Origin: Gemmatimonadetes bacterium SCN 70-22
GTDB lineage: Bacteria > Gemmatimonadota > Gemmatimonadetes > Gemmatimonadales > Gemmatimonadaceae
Assembly: GCA_001724275.1 (NCBI GenBank)
Contig: MEDZ01000011.1
Span: forward strand, 18,918-82,917
DNA: 64,000 nt
Direction of reading: 5' to 3'
This document shows, piece by piece, positions 53,086-61,785 of this stretch. A program made the position numbers and the translations under genes. The number at the start of each line of letters is the position of its first letter. Position 1 is the stretch's first letter. A model generated the notes under the pieces. It saw nothing but the letters and a program-made list of their open reading frames with translations, did not search any database and was not told where the DNA came from.

Positions 53086-55490
53086 GCGCCAAGTCACTGC
53101 GGTATCAGCTTCGCTTTCACAGCGACTGGCACATTGGCAGCGGCTTCGGTCGCCCGAAGGCTGTGGATCGCCTGGTCCTGCGTCACGCGCAGGACGACCT
53201 GCCGTATGTGCCGGGAAAGAGCATCACCGGCGTCTGGCGCGAGGCGTGTGAGGTGGTTGCCCGGGGTCTCGACGAGGGAAATGACGGGGCGCCGTGGCAG
53301 GTATGGTTGGCGACGCTCTTTGGCCGGCGCGTGCATGGCAGGATGGGCGGGCGGCCCAGCGCGAAACGCATCCGAATCGGCGCTGCGCGCTTCGACGATG
53401 CGTTCCGCCAGGCGCTCGTGGCGTCGCCCGCGGTGAGAGAGACGCTCACGCACGTTGTGCCGGGGGTGGAGATCGACGAACGGACCGGGCGCGCCATGGA
53501 CCAGCAGCTTCGGTTCATCGAGATGACGCGGGCGGGCGCTATACTCGTTGGTGACGTCGAGTTCGTCGAACTGGATGATGGCGAAGCCGCAGCGGCCATG
53601 GCGCTGCTCCGTGCAGGCGCGACGTGGGTGGAGGCCATCGGGGGAAAGCGTCGCCGCGGCGCCGGACGTTGCGATCTCGAGCTGCTGGAGGCGGCGCGGC
53701 CGGGCGACATCGCGGTCCTCAAGGGTCCACCGCCGAAGATCCGCGAGACGAGTGCGCAGTTCGTTCTCGAGCCCAGTGCCAACCGGGCGCAATCGAGCGG
53801 CGACGCGTGGATCAGTTACGACCTGACGCTCGACGCGACAACCCCGCTCGTCATCGCGGATCGCGCGGCGGGCAACATCGTCCAGTGCCTTCCATATATC
53901 CCCGGTAGCCTGCTGCTCCCGGCCATCCTGCAGCGGTTGCGCCGTGCCGTTGATGGACTCGACACCGATGCGGCGGCGCGCAGGGGGGACGTCATCGTCA
54001 CGAACGCCACGGTGGACGTCGGCGGAACTGCCGGTCGTCCCATCCCGCGTTCGCTCGTGCAGGACAAGAAGGATCCCGACGCCTATCCTGGCCTGCGCAA
54101 CCGGCTTCTCGAGAAGGATGACGACGACGGACGACCGATGGAGGCTCCGTCGCGTGCGTTCGTGGGCCGCTGGAACGCTGGAATCCCTCTCCCGTGGCAA
54201 CGGCCACTGATCGGTACCACCACGCATAGCGTCATCGACGAGGTAGCCCAGCGCCCCACCGCCGACGTTGGCGGCGTCTATACATACGAATGGCTGCATC
54301 CCGGCACGCGGCTTCGCGCGCAGTTGCGAATCCGCGCATCGCTGATGGCTGACGAGGTCGACTTCAAAGGGTTCATCGATGGTCAGATTCGCGTTGGACG
54401 CGCCTGGGATGAATACGGCGCGGTCACGGTCAACGCGACGCGGGTCGATGCTGCCAATTCCGAATTGAGCGCAGTCGCGCGTGATGACGACGAGCTGTAC
54501 GTCTGGCTGGTGAGCGACCTGCTGCTCGACGACGATACGCTCGCTCCCGCCAGTTCGGAGCTTGCGCTCCGCGCTGCGTTGGAGGACGCATTGGACGCGA
54601 GACTTCATCCTCGTTCGGCAGAACGCAACCCGAACGGGCGCGACGCGATGCTGGGGCCGGCGCGTCGCGAGTCGTGGGCGACGGCCTGGGGGCTGCCACG
54701 CGCGAGTCTCCTTGGGATTTCGGCGGGGAGCGTCGCGGCGTATTCGGTGCGCGCCAAGGACGGAACGCCCCTCGATGCAGCGACGCGCACCACACTGTCG
54801 GACCGGCTTTCGCGAGTCATGGCCTCGGGGCTTGGGGCGCGGCGGGGCGAAGGGTTCGGTCAAGTACGCTTCAACGACCCTATGCTCACCTCGAAGGTGG
54901 AGGGACTGGCGCGAAGCGCTGCGCCGGAAAGCGAGAGCGACACCCCAGAGGGGCGCTCGCGACCGCGAGTGGCGCCAACGGCTCTTTCTCGCGCGCTCGA
55001 ACGACGTGCATGGCGTGACGCCATCGATCGAGCGGCCCGCGCTGTGGTGCCGTCAGGGTCTGCCGCGGGCCGGGCGAGAGGAAAGGCGCCGCCGCTCGGC
55101 ATCGCGGCGGCGATCTTGCCCTTCACACACGAGCAACCAGGCAGCGCGCAGCTCGGTGCGCTGCGAACGGTGCTTGCGCATGCCACGCGCGCGGACAACG
55201 AGAATGCTGCACGCGAGGTGCTGAAGGCTTGGTGCGATGCGATTGCCAATACGCTTGCGCGAGCCAAGAATTGGGAAGCACTCCTCTCGACCCTCCAGCG
55301 CTTGATCGGCGAACGCGACGCGATCTGGTCGTCGCTGGGACTTGACGATGCGCGCCTGACGAGCCTCTCGTTGGACGCAGAGTCCGTGCAGCCGCTCAAG
55401 AGCGAACTGTGGGTCGAAGCGCTCCAGACGTTCGTCCTGCAGGCCATTCGCCAGCGAAAGGGGCCGAAGCCGGGGGGTGTCGATGCGTGA
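53082..55490 (+). CDS. Fused RAMP protein: Cas7/Csm3-like plus Csx10-like (Cas5-type) domains
   Basis: 802 residues, GTG start overlapping the cas10 stop. Residues 1-225 are a RAMP: LRFHSDWHIGSG, LPYVPGKSITGVWREA, RIRIGAARFDD, GVEIDERTGRAMDQQLRF, and the Gly-rich AIGGKRRRGAGRCDLEL. Residues about 240-620 form a second RAMP: YDLTLDATTPLVIADRAAGN, LPYIPGSLLLPAIL, VDVGGTAGRPIPRSLVQDKK (the P-x-P-x-S-x-x-x-x-K pattern I associate with Csx10) and the glycine loop GLGARRGEGFGQVRF. The C-terminal 180 residues are helical and might supply the missing small subunit (Cas11-like), an inference. It forms part of the crRNA-bound backbone with Cas10 contact. Confidence 0.8.
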   Translation: MSAKSLRYQLRFHSDWHIGSGFGRPKAVDRLVLRHAQDDLPYVPGKSITGVWREACEVVARGLDEGNDGAPWQVWLATLFGRRVHGRMGGRPSAKRIRIGAARFDDAFRQALVASPAVRETLTHVVPGVEIDERTGRAMDQQLRFIEMTRAGAILVGDVEFVELDDGEAAAAMALLRAGATWVEAIGGKRRRGAGRCDLELLEAARPGDIAVLKGPPPKIRETSAQFVLEPSANRAQSSGDAWISYDLTLDATTPLVIADRAAGNIVQCLPYIPGSLLLPAILQRLRRAVDGLDTDAAARRGDVIVTNATVDVGGTAGRPIPRSLVQDKKDPDAYPGLRNRLLEKDDDDGRPMEAPSRAFVGRWNAGIPLPWQRPLIGTTTHSVIDEVAQRPTADVGGVYTYEWLHPGTRLRAQLRIRASLMADEVDFKGFIDGQIRVGRAWDEYGAVTVNATRVDAANSELSAVARDDDELYVWLVSDLLLDDDTLAPASSELALRAALEDALDARLHPRSAERNPNGRDAMLGPARRESWATAWGLPRASLLGISAGSVAAYSVRAKDGTPLDAATRTTLSDRLSRVMASGLGARRGEGFGQVRFNDPMLTSKVEGLARSAAPESESDTPEGRSRPRVAPTALSRALERRAWRDAIDRAARAVVPSGSAAGRARGKAPPLGIAAAILPFTHEQPGSAQLGALRTVLAHATRADNENAAREVLKAWCDAIANTLARAKNWEALLSTLQRLIGERDAIWSSLGLDDARLTSLSLDAESVQPLKSELWVEALQTFVLQAIRQRKGPKPGGVDA

Positions 55491-57162
55491 CGTCGTCGAG
55501 CGACTGACCGTACGAGGTTGGCTGGTGGCCCAGTCTCCGCTGCACGTCGGCGGATTGGCGTCGGAGGCCGACGTCGACCTGACGCTGGCGCGCGACGGGC
55601 TGGATCGGTTCGTGGTACCGGGGACGAGCCTGGCCGGCGCCTTCCGATCATGGATGAAGCCGGCGGTGGGTGTGGGTATCGACGATTCGGCGCTCACCCA
55701 GTGGGTGTGGGGGGAGCAAGAGCACGCGAGTCATCTCTCCATCGAGGACGGTCTCATCTTCCCGACACTCGACTCGGCCATCCGTGCGGTAGACGCGACG
55801 CGTCATCTTCGCGACCCGCTCATGGATCCCGTCGCCAGTCGACGCGTCGAAGTTCGAACGGGAGTCGGGATCTCGCGCGAGAGCGGTACCGCAGCGCCAG
55901 GCATTCTGTATACGCGCGCGGTGCTCGGCGCCGGCATTGCCGTGCGGTTCGCGGCCACGCTCGAGGTCCCGCAACGCGCGGATGGCACCGCCTTTCGCGC
56001 TTACTTCAAGTGCCTCGTCGACGCACTGGCGAACGGCGACATCCTCCTTGGCGCGGTCAAGAGCGCCGGGCTGGGTCGCGTGCAGCTGGATGCGAACTCG
56101 GCCACGGTAGAGCGAGTCGACATGTCGTCGCGCGAGGGCGTGCTGAGCCGACTCGAAGGTTCAACACCCACCGTTCCACTGGGGGACTTCGACTGGGCGA
56201 CCGACGATGTGATGTTTGCGCTTCCGGCGCGCGCTCGCGTAGAGGTACCCTGGGTGCAGCTACTCCCGATCATGGTGAAGGACGCGATCGAAGGGATCGC
56301 CATCGACTCGCTGCCGCTGACCACGGAGATGGCGGGTGCGGACGGCACGCTCGTACGCCGGTCCGTGATCCCAGGTACCTCGATCAAGGGCGCGCTTCGC
56401 GCCCACGCGGAGCGTATCGTGCGGACACTGTTCGCGATTCCGGATCTCCCTGCTGACACGCACCCGTCGCGGCAGTTCGTCGACGCGCTCGATCAGCTTC
56501 GTATCGTGACGGCACTCTTCGGGCGTGCTGGCCAGGGCGCAGACGTCGCTGCGGATGGACGGGATCATCACGGCCGAGGCGCCATCACGGTCAACGACGT
56601 CGTCGGCACCGGGCAGCTCTGCAACGAGGCGTGGCGCGCTCTGCTCACCGGCGAAGGCCCTGACGCGCCGCCGGACCCCACGATGCGAGTATCACTAGCA
56701 CTGCGGGAGACACTGCAGCGAGACGGGTTCTATCCGCGCACACGCAATGCCATCGATCGATGGACATCGGGCACACTCGACGGGGCACTGTTCTCCGTGC
56801 TCGAGCCACGCGGAGTCACGTGGGAGCCGCTCGTCATCGAGATCGATGCCCAGCGGCTCGCTCCCGATGAACTGGGCCCCGCCCTGGCGCTGCTCTGCTA
56901 TGTCGTGCGCGACTTCTGCGCTGGCATGATCCCGCTGGGCCACAGCACCACGGCGGGGATGGGATCGGTCAGCGCCGACGAAGCCAGAGTGACGATCAGG
57001 AATCTGCCCGCCCTCGAACCGGGAGGAGACGGAGGAGCCGTACTCGAGGACATCACGTTCGATCGATTGAGGGCGAGCAAGTGGGCGATACGTGCGTCCG
57101 ACGCGCTGAACGAGTGGCGCGAGGGTGAGACAGCCGTGACAGCTGTGGGAGGGGATAAGTGA
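55483..57162 (+). CDS. Tandem Cas7/Csm3-like RAMP fusion
   Basis: 559 residues. Two RAMP repeats in one chain: the first with VAQSPLHVGGLASEADVDL, VPGTSLAGAFRSW, VEVRTGVGISRESGTA and KSAGLGRVQLD (about 1-210); the second with LPIMVKDAIEGIAIDSLPL, VIPGTSIKGALRAHAERIV, RNAIDRWTSGTLDGALFSVL and PLGHSTTAGMGSVSAD (about 230-520). Each holds the PGTS-G-A motif and a glycine-rich loop, as in Csm3/Cmr4 backbone subunits that cut target RNA at 6-nt steps; possible catalytic Asp residues lie in DRWTSG and its equivalents. ATG 55483 is chosen for the G-run upstream; GTG 55477 is an alternative. Overlaps both neighbours. Confidence 0.85.
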   Translation: MRDVVERLTVRGWLVAQSPLHVGGLASEADVDLTLARDGLDRFVVPGTSLAGAFRSWMKPAVGVGIDDSALTQWVWGEQEHASHLSIEDGLIFPTLDSAIRAVDATRHLRDPLMDPVASRRVEVRTGVGISRESGTAAPGILYTRAVLGAGIAVRFAATLEVPQRADGTAFRAYFKCLVDALANGDILLGAVKSAGLGRVQLDANSATVERVDMSSREGVLSRLEGSTPTVPLGDFDWATDDVMFALPARARVEVPWVQLLPIMVKDAIEGIAIDSLPLTTEMAGADGTLVRRSVIPGTSIKGALRAHAERIVRTLFAIPDLPADTHPSRQFVDALDQLRIVTALFGRAGQGADVAADGRDHHGRGAITVNDVVGTGQLCNEAWRALLTGEGPDAPPDPTMRVSLALRETLQRDGFYPRTRNAIDRWTSGTLDGALFSVLEPRGVTWEPLVIEIDAQRLAPDELGPALALLCYVVRDFCAGMIPLGHSTTAGMGSVSADEARVTIRNLPALEPGGDGGAVLEDITFDRLRASKWAIRASDALNEWREGETAVTAVGGDK

Positions 57163-57752
57163 ATCCGGTGACCCTTCTCATCTGGGAATGTGACCAGCTG
57201 TCGCTCGGCGACGCCATCGTCGCCTTTGGCGCGACCGGAGGGCGAGGCGTGGTGTTCCTCAGCGATCCATTTGAGTTTCGCGTGGGCGCCCTGGAGCGGG
57301 GCGCCGTGCGTGGGATGCTCGGTGAGACGCTCGACCTGTCGCACGTGTTCGAGGCACGATGCCTGCGCAATGACGCCGAATTGCGATGGAGACAGGATGC
57401 TTCTGCCGTTGGCGGGCGAGGGCGCGCCCGCGTGCTCACCGAGAATGTCGAGCTGACGCTCGGAGAACCCTGGAAGCTGGGGCGTCCGATCGAGGCGATC
57501 GATCAGATACCCTGCACCTACCTCGTCGCCGGGGGAAAGTTCAGGCCGTCGCCAGAGAATGATGGTTGGATGACGAGTTCGGACGAGCGCTGGCGCGCCA
57601 TCCACCTCCCGGCGGAGGCGACAAAGTCGGGGCATTTGCAGATCGAGGGCGTGGAGTACGTGGCGATGGACGCTGAGCACGGGAACGCATTTGTCGCGGC
57701 CGAGCGCCTCTGTGGCATTCGGGGAATGGCGCGTGATCACGGGAGGCGTTGA
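57159..57752 (+). CDS. Csx19-like type III-D protein
   Basis: 197 residues, GTG start overlapping the preceding stop and backed by GGAGGGG at 57148-57154. No enzyme motif is seen. The segment HVFEARCLRNDAELRWRQD, followed by a basic strand (GGRGRARVLTE), recalls the ElRW region I associate with Csx19 (TIGR03984), a small III-D-specific protein of unknown function. Position between two III-D RAMP genes fits. Alternative: a divergent small subunit (Cas11-like). Confidence rests on that one segment and the locus. Confidence 0.5.
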   Translation: MNPVTLLIWECDQLSLGDAIVAFGATGGRGVVFLSDPFEFRVGALERGAVRGMLGETLDLSHVFEARCLRNDAELRWRQDASAVGGRGRARVLTENVELTLGEPWKLGRPIEAIDQIPCTYLVAGGKFRPSPENDGWMTSSDERWRAIHLPAEATKSGHLQIEGVEYVAMDAEHGNAFVAAERLCGIRGMARDHGRR

Positions 57753-59500
57753 TGCCAGTAAAAACAGCGGCCATTGAGAAGGCCCGCGACGGCAAGGATG
57801 AACAGTGGTGTCTCCGTTTCCGTAACAGCAAGGGAGAGAACATGAGGGTCTCTCTGTTCGCGGAAGCTCTTTTCGGGGCACTCCGAACGAGGATCGACGA
57901 AGTTGTCGATAGTAGGGTGGTGGAAGTGAGTGCATGGTTCGACGAGCCAGCGCCGAGGACGACTGATCAGCCGCTCGCGGTGTGGCTCCCCCCGGAACAA
58001 CCCACCGACGAAGAGCTCCACACTCGCCGCGAGTCACGATCTGCTGCGCGGCATGCCGCCAGGCTTCGAGAGGCGGATGTCAAGGCTTGCGAGCGCTCAC
58101 CGAGCGATGTCGATGCAGGGAAGTTCCTGAACCCTTACGCCTTCGTCTTCACTCCGGACAGAGCCAACGTCAAGGGCGACCTCAAGGACGGCCCGCCCGC
58201 GCCGCAGAACCGGTGGTGCCCGGATCTCTGGTCCGGGAGACTCTGCTTCTCCATCACGACCAAGACGCCGCTGCTGGTACTCGATGAGGGGATGCAGATG
58301 CGAGGCGCACCACCCGGGCATAAGGAGTACCGCGCGCTCGAGATCGACGGGAAGCCGGTGCTTCCGGGGAGCGTGATCAAGGGTGTGTTGAGTGCGCACT
58401 ACGAGGCGGTCACGAACTCGCGGTTGCGGGTGTTTGGCGAGCATGATAAGGGGCTCTCGTATCGAGACGGCAAGGCCAAAGCCCAGTACAGCTGCGCACC
58501 GAGAGACCTGCTCCCCGAGGGCCTGGAGAAGGCTAAGACCACTGATAATTTCTCCCCGGCCGATCGTGTCTTCGGCTTCGTAAGAGACGTGGTTGCGTGG
58601 CGAAGCGCTCTTCGCATTCACCGTGTCGATGCGTCGCAAGCCAGGATACTTGACCTATCAGCGTCACCGGTGCCGCTGGCAGTTCTCGGCGAGCCGCACA
58701 AGTACGGCCGATTCGTGCTCGTGGAAATGTCTAATGGCCGTCCGCTTCCAATTCCTACCACACGGCGCCGCCGGGACTTCTACTCAATTTCGAAGCATCA
58801 ACGCCTCGCCGGGAGAAAGTTCTACTGGACTCATCGTGACCTGCCCGACGACTATTGGTCGTCGGGCGACGGCAACGGGCAGCCGGAGACGAAGCGATTT
58901 CGGGAGTTCGTAGCCCCCGGTGTCGGCGGTGCGCGACGTACTGACCTCAATCGATCGATCAGTTCTTGGATCGACATCGGCAGTCATTTCGAGGTCACCC
59001 TCGATGTCGTGAATCTGTCTGGCGCAGAGGTCGGCGCGCTCCTTTGGCTTCTCGACGGTACTCACAAGCAAAGCGTGTGTCGTTCGATGGGCTACGGAAA
59101 GCCTTTGGGGTTCGGGTCGACGCAGTGGACGTTGAATCTCACACGATCGACTCTCTGCAGCGGTACGGATCTCAGCGCTCGCTATCGATCTCTCGCATCA
59201 AGTCCGCTAGTAAACGGCACGGAGCTAACATCGGAGTCAGTTGAGAGCCTTGTCGAACAGTTCCGTAGAGCCACGGCCGACGCTTGGGGAGTGAGAGAGA
59301 TTGAGGAGACGCCGCACGTGAAGGATTACCTTGCCATTTCTCGTGGACGCGTGGGACTCGCCGTTCGCTATCCGCGCACTGTCGATGCCCCCAATCCGAA
59401 TGTCCGGGGCTTTAGTTGGTTCGTTGCCAACGAGAAGCAGGGCTTTCACGCACCTGGCCTCCCGACCGACGACGACGTCGGCCTCCCCCGCACGCCATAG
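57752..59500 (+). CDS. TIGR03986-type III-D RAMP protein
   Basis: 582 residues. After a 125-residue N-terminal domain comes KFLNPYAFVFTPDRANV, the NPY-x-F entry segment I associate with TIGR03986, then a RAMP: WSGRLCFSITTKTPLLVLDE, KPVLPGSVIKGVLSAHYEAV, SPADRVFGFV, and the C-terminal glycine loop CRSMGYGKPLGFGSTQW. This is a Cas7-like subunit of III-D effector complexes. ATG 57752 overlaps the previous stop (TGATG), with GGGAGG upstream. Codon use is a little less GC-biased than in its neighbours. A single-base-scale gap of 15 bp leads to cas6. Confidence 0.82.
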   Translation: MPVKTAAIEKARDGKDEQWCLRFRNSKGENMRVSLFAEALFGALRTRIDEVVDSRVVEVSAWFDEPAPRTTDQPLAVWLPPEQPTDEELHTRRESRSAARHAARLREADVKACERSPSDVDAGKFLNPYAFVFTPDRANVKGDLKDGPPAPQNRWCPDLWSGRLCFSITTKTPLLVLDEGMQMRGAPPGHKEYRALEIDGKPVLPGSVIKGVLSAHYEAVTNSRLRVFGEHDKGLSYRDGKAKAQYSCAPRDLLPEGLEKAKTTDNFSPADRVFGFVRDVVAWRSALRIHRVDASQARILDLSASPVPLAVLGEPHKYGRFVLVEMSNGRPLPIPTTRRRRDFYSISKHQRLAGRKFYWTHRDLPDDYWSSGDGNGQPETKRFREFVAPGVGGARRTDLNRSISSWIDIGSHFEVTLDVVNLSGAEVGALLWLLDGTHKQSVCRSMGYGKPLGFGSTQWTLNLTRSTLCSGTDLSARYRSLASSPLVNGTELTSESVESLVEQFRRATADAWGVREIEETPHVKDYLAISRGRVGLAVRYPRTVDAPNPNVRGFSWFVANEKQGFHAPGLPTDDDVGLPRTP

Positions 59501-59515
59501 CGCTCGGGAGTCACC

Positions 59516-60406
59516 GTGGACCCGCTCTTCAGAAGTGTGTACGTCGGTCTCGCCTGCACGACCGGTGGGCGATGGTCAAACGGACATGGGCGTTTGCTGC
59601 ACGCCGCATTGTTCAATGCCGTCGCCCGCGTCGATCCCGCGTTGGCCAGGCGCCTCCACGACCAGCCGGACTTCCGACCGTTCACGGTCGCCGTGGTGGG
59701 TGGTGTAGCGTACGGAACGCAACCCGTCGACCTTCAGCGGGGAGCGACGCTCGACGTCCGCATCACGAGCATCGATGATCAGCTGAGTCGTGCACTGGAC
59801 GACGTTCTGGCCGAGCTGGGCTCGTCAGCCGTGCATCTAGGTCGGACAGTCTTTCAAGTCGATGCGCTCGCCCGCAGCCCCAGTGAGCACCCGTCGGCCG
59901 TTTCCGCGCCAGCGACGCGCTTGTCCGAGTTCTGGCTTCACGAACAATCCGCGGCAGTCAAGCCCGACGTGCGCACCACGGTTCGTTTTCTCACCCCGAC
60001 GACGTTTCGGCATCAGGGGGAGAACGTTCCGCTTCCACTTCCATCGCTGCTATTCGCGCGCCTGCGCCGCGCCTGGAACGCGATCGGTGTAGCGGAGATC
60101 GACCCCTTGCTCGGGATCCGGATCGCCGACCAGTGCACGATCACCGGATACTCACTGCACACTCTTCAGGTCCCGCTCGCACCTCGCTCCATTCAGTCCG
60201 CCTTCATTGGAGAGTGCGAGTACGAGATCGCGCGCACCGACGAGGAGGCGCGTCGCGCCGCGCAGCTCCTCCTCGACTTCGGCTTTTTTGCCGGCATCGG
60301 ATACAAGACGTCGATGGGGCTCGGCGCCATCGCGCCCGTTCAGCGATCGGTGGTTCGCCAACGCCGCGGGTCGCCATCGGCCATGCCCTCCGCAACGCCG
60401 CGGTAA
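59516..60406 (+). CDS. cas6: Cas6 CRISPR RNA endoribonuclease
   Basis: 296 residues. Tandem RRM-like RAMP. The C-terminal Gly-rich loop FGFFAGIGYKTSMGLGAI is the Cas6 signature, and LSEFWLHEQSA, VRFLTPTTFRHQG, LPLPSLLFARLRRAWNAIG and IQSAFIGECEYEIA are the usual preceding segments. It cuts the array transcript at the base of the repeat hairpin to leave the ATTGAAAC tag. Start is GTG at 59516 with GGGAG at 59506-59510. Last gene of the cas operon, 15 bp after the TIGR03986 gene. The last 20 residues (basic, Ser/Pro) are not conserved. Confidence 0.9.
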   Translation: MDPLFRSVYVGLACTTGGRWSNGHGRLLHAALFNAVARVDPALARRLHDQPDFRPFTVAVVGGVAYGTQPVDLQRGATLDVRITSIDDQLSRALDDVLAELGSSAVHLGRTVFQVDALARSPSEHPSAVSAPATRLSEFWLHEQSAAVKPDVRTTVRFLTPTTFRHQGENVPLPLPSLLFARLRRAWNAIGVAEIDPLLGIRIADQCTITGYSLHTLQVPLAPRSIQSAFIGECEYEIARTDEEARRAAQLLLDFGFFAGIGYKTSMGLGAIAPVQRSVVRQRRGSPSAMPSATPR

Positions 60407-60414
60407 CAAGCCGC

Positions 60415-60450
60415 GTGCCGCACGTGCCGCACGTGCCGCACGTGCCGCAC
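60415..60450. repeat. 9-bp tandem repeat, four copies
   Basis: Four perfect head-to-tail copies of GTGCCGCAC (60415-60450), followed by another GTG, lie eight bases after the cas6 stop. The unit is partly palindromic (GTGC...GCAC), so the tract could form stacked small hairpins and act as a transcript end, or be simple slippage. Confidence 0.85.
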
Positions 60451-60488
60451 GTGACGGCGGAGGGCCAGACAGTTGCTGGGGTCGGGGT

Positions 60489-60662
60489 TCAGCTACTCCC
60501 CCTCCCATGACACGCGCCGCGCCGCTTCTGCCCCGATCCGTGGCAGAGCTTGCACTCCCGCCAATCGACGGTGAAGAAGCTGCCGTAGTCCCGCTTTCCC
60601 TTGCCAAGACAGTCGGGGCAAAGGACGACGCCCCTCCCATTACATCCTCTGCATCTGGACAT
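60489..60662 (-). CDS. 57-residue zinc-knuckle (DnaJ-type CxxCxGxG) protein
   Basis: A short minus-strand gene. It carries three complete knuckles in 45 residues, CRGCNGRG (4-11), CPDCLGKG (15-22) and CKLCHGSG (37-44), and a fourth with its first cysteine lost (GACHGRG, 49-55). This is the zinc-binding pattern of DnaJ and related small chaperone or nucleic-acid-binding proteins; the J domain is absent. AGGGAG lies eight bases before the ATG at 60662, supporting real translation. It is opposite to cas6 and between the two CRISPR arrays; a role with either is unproven. Confidence 0.65.
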   Translation of the reverse strand: MSRCRGCNGRGVVLCPDCLGKGKRDYGSFFTVDWRECKLCHGSGQKRRGACHGRGSS

Positions 60663-60923
60663 GGGATTTCTCCCTGTGGGGGAGCCCTCGAAGATGCGGG
60701 CTCGTGAGCGTGATGCGCTGGGGACATCGACGCTCGGCTGACCATGCCGCGACGCGACTGTCCTCTACCTGCAAGACGCTGCGGCGGGTCTGCGTGCGAC
60801 AGCTGTTAGCGGCGATCCCAGATTGCACAGAATTGGCGACCGGAATTGCACACTCGGGTGAGGCGGCGTCCTCGCCGTCCGCTCGGGCCGCGGCGCTCTT
60901 GAGCTGACCCCGGTGGGGGGCTG
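60663..60923. other. Intergenic stretch before the second array
   Basis: 261 bp with no supported gene; open frames here have no recognisable domain. For the type I-E-like array it is the leader-distal flank if transcription is leftward. Confidence 0.4.
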
Positions 60924-61055
60924 CGGGTCATCCCCGCACGCGCGGGGAACACGCGCGCCTGCTGGGGCCCAGGTGGGCCGCCGTCGGGTCATCCCCGCAC
61001 ACGCGGGGAACACGTGCGACTCTGTGATCTCATGCGCGTCCCCTACGGGTCATCC
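60924..61055 (-). CRISPR. Type I-E-like mini-array, third repeat cut by an IS element
   Basis: Two 29-bp repeats at 60924-60952 and 60985-61013 begin CGGGTCATCCCCGCAC and end GCGGGGAACAC, differing by one base in the hairpin loop. The spacer between is 32 bp. A third repeat begins exactly 61 bp on (61046) but keeps only CGGGTCATCC before foreign sequence starts at about 61056. The 29/32 geometry, and the minus-strand form GTGTTCCCCGC...GGGGATGACCCG, are those of type I-E arrays. No Cascade, cas3 or I-E cas1/cas2 gene is in the window. Confidence 0.85.
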
Positions 61056-61707
61056 TGGACTTGACCCGGTTCGATGGACACAAGGTTTAGGCGGCTTTGT
61101 CTCGCGCCGCCAAGTTTACTTCGTACGCAACGGGGCTGACGTAGCCGAGGCTCGAGTGCAGCCGCTCGCGATTGTACAACACCTCGATGAACGGGACGAT
61201 GGCGCGCCGCGCGGCCTCGCGCGACGCGAAGTCCGCCTCGGCGAGGAGTTCGTGTTCGAGCGTCGCGAAGAAGCTCTCCGCCACGGCGTTGTCCCAACAG
61301 TTCCCCTTGCGACTCATGCTACTCGTCAGGCCGTGCGTGGCGAGTTGCGCCTGATAGGCCCGGCCCGCGTACTCGCGGCCGCGATCCGCGTGATGGAGCA
61401 GGCCCGCGGGGGGCCGCCGGTGCTGCACGGCCATGCTGAGTGCGTCGCACACGAGCCGCTCTTCCATCGTCGCCTGCATGGCCCAGCCCACCACGCGCCG
61501 CGAGCCGAGATCGAGGACGATGGCGAGGAAGAGCCACCCCTCGCGCGTCGGGATGTACGTGCTGTCGCTCCCCCACACGCGATTCACACCGCCGATGGCC
61601 GGCACGGCGAACTGCCGGACGAGCACGTTCGGCGCGACGCGAGGCCCGTGCCGGCTGTCCGTCGTGCGCACCCAGCGGCGCCGGGGGCGCGCCACCAGGC
61701 CGTCGGC
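61056..61707 (-). mobile_element. IS3-family element, truncated by an IS21-family insertion
   Basis: The element begins inside the third repeat of the I-E-like array (TGGACTTGACCC at about 61056 is a plausible terminal repeat). It carries the C-terminal part of an orfB transposase and stops abruptly at the IS21 end at 61708. The rest of orfB and orfA must lie beyond the IS21 copy, outside the window. Confidence 0.75.
61087..61707 (-). pseudogene. IS3-family transposase OrfB, 5-prime end removed
   Basis: About 207 residues of the DDE integrase catalytic domain: RVWGSDSTYIPTREGWLFLA (first Asp), GLLHHADRGREYAGRAYQ (second Asp), SMSRKGNCWDNAVAESFFATL with the catalytic Glu, and the terminal YNRERLHSSLGYVSPVAYE, all typical of IS3 orfB. 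The upstream HTH_21 half is missing because an IS21 element inserted at 61708; the apparent TTG start at 61713 comes from the IS21 end. Not functional as it stands. Confidence 0.88.
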
Positions 61708-61785
61708 TGTCAAGGATCACCCACTCTTACGCAGTTGGCGATCACCCAGTCTTACGCACCGGGTTTGTTCGACTTCCTGGGGGCA

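Noticed and set aside
60765..61013. Minus-strand frame across the I-E-like repeats encoding VFPACAGMTRRR-type peptide
   Set aside because: This is the familiar spurious translation of type I-E repeats and not a gene.
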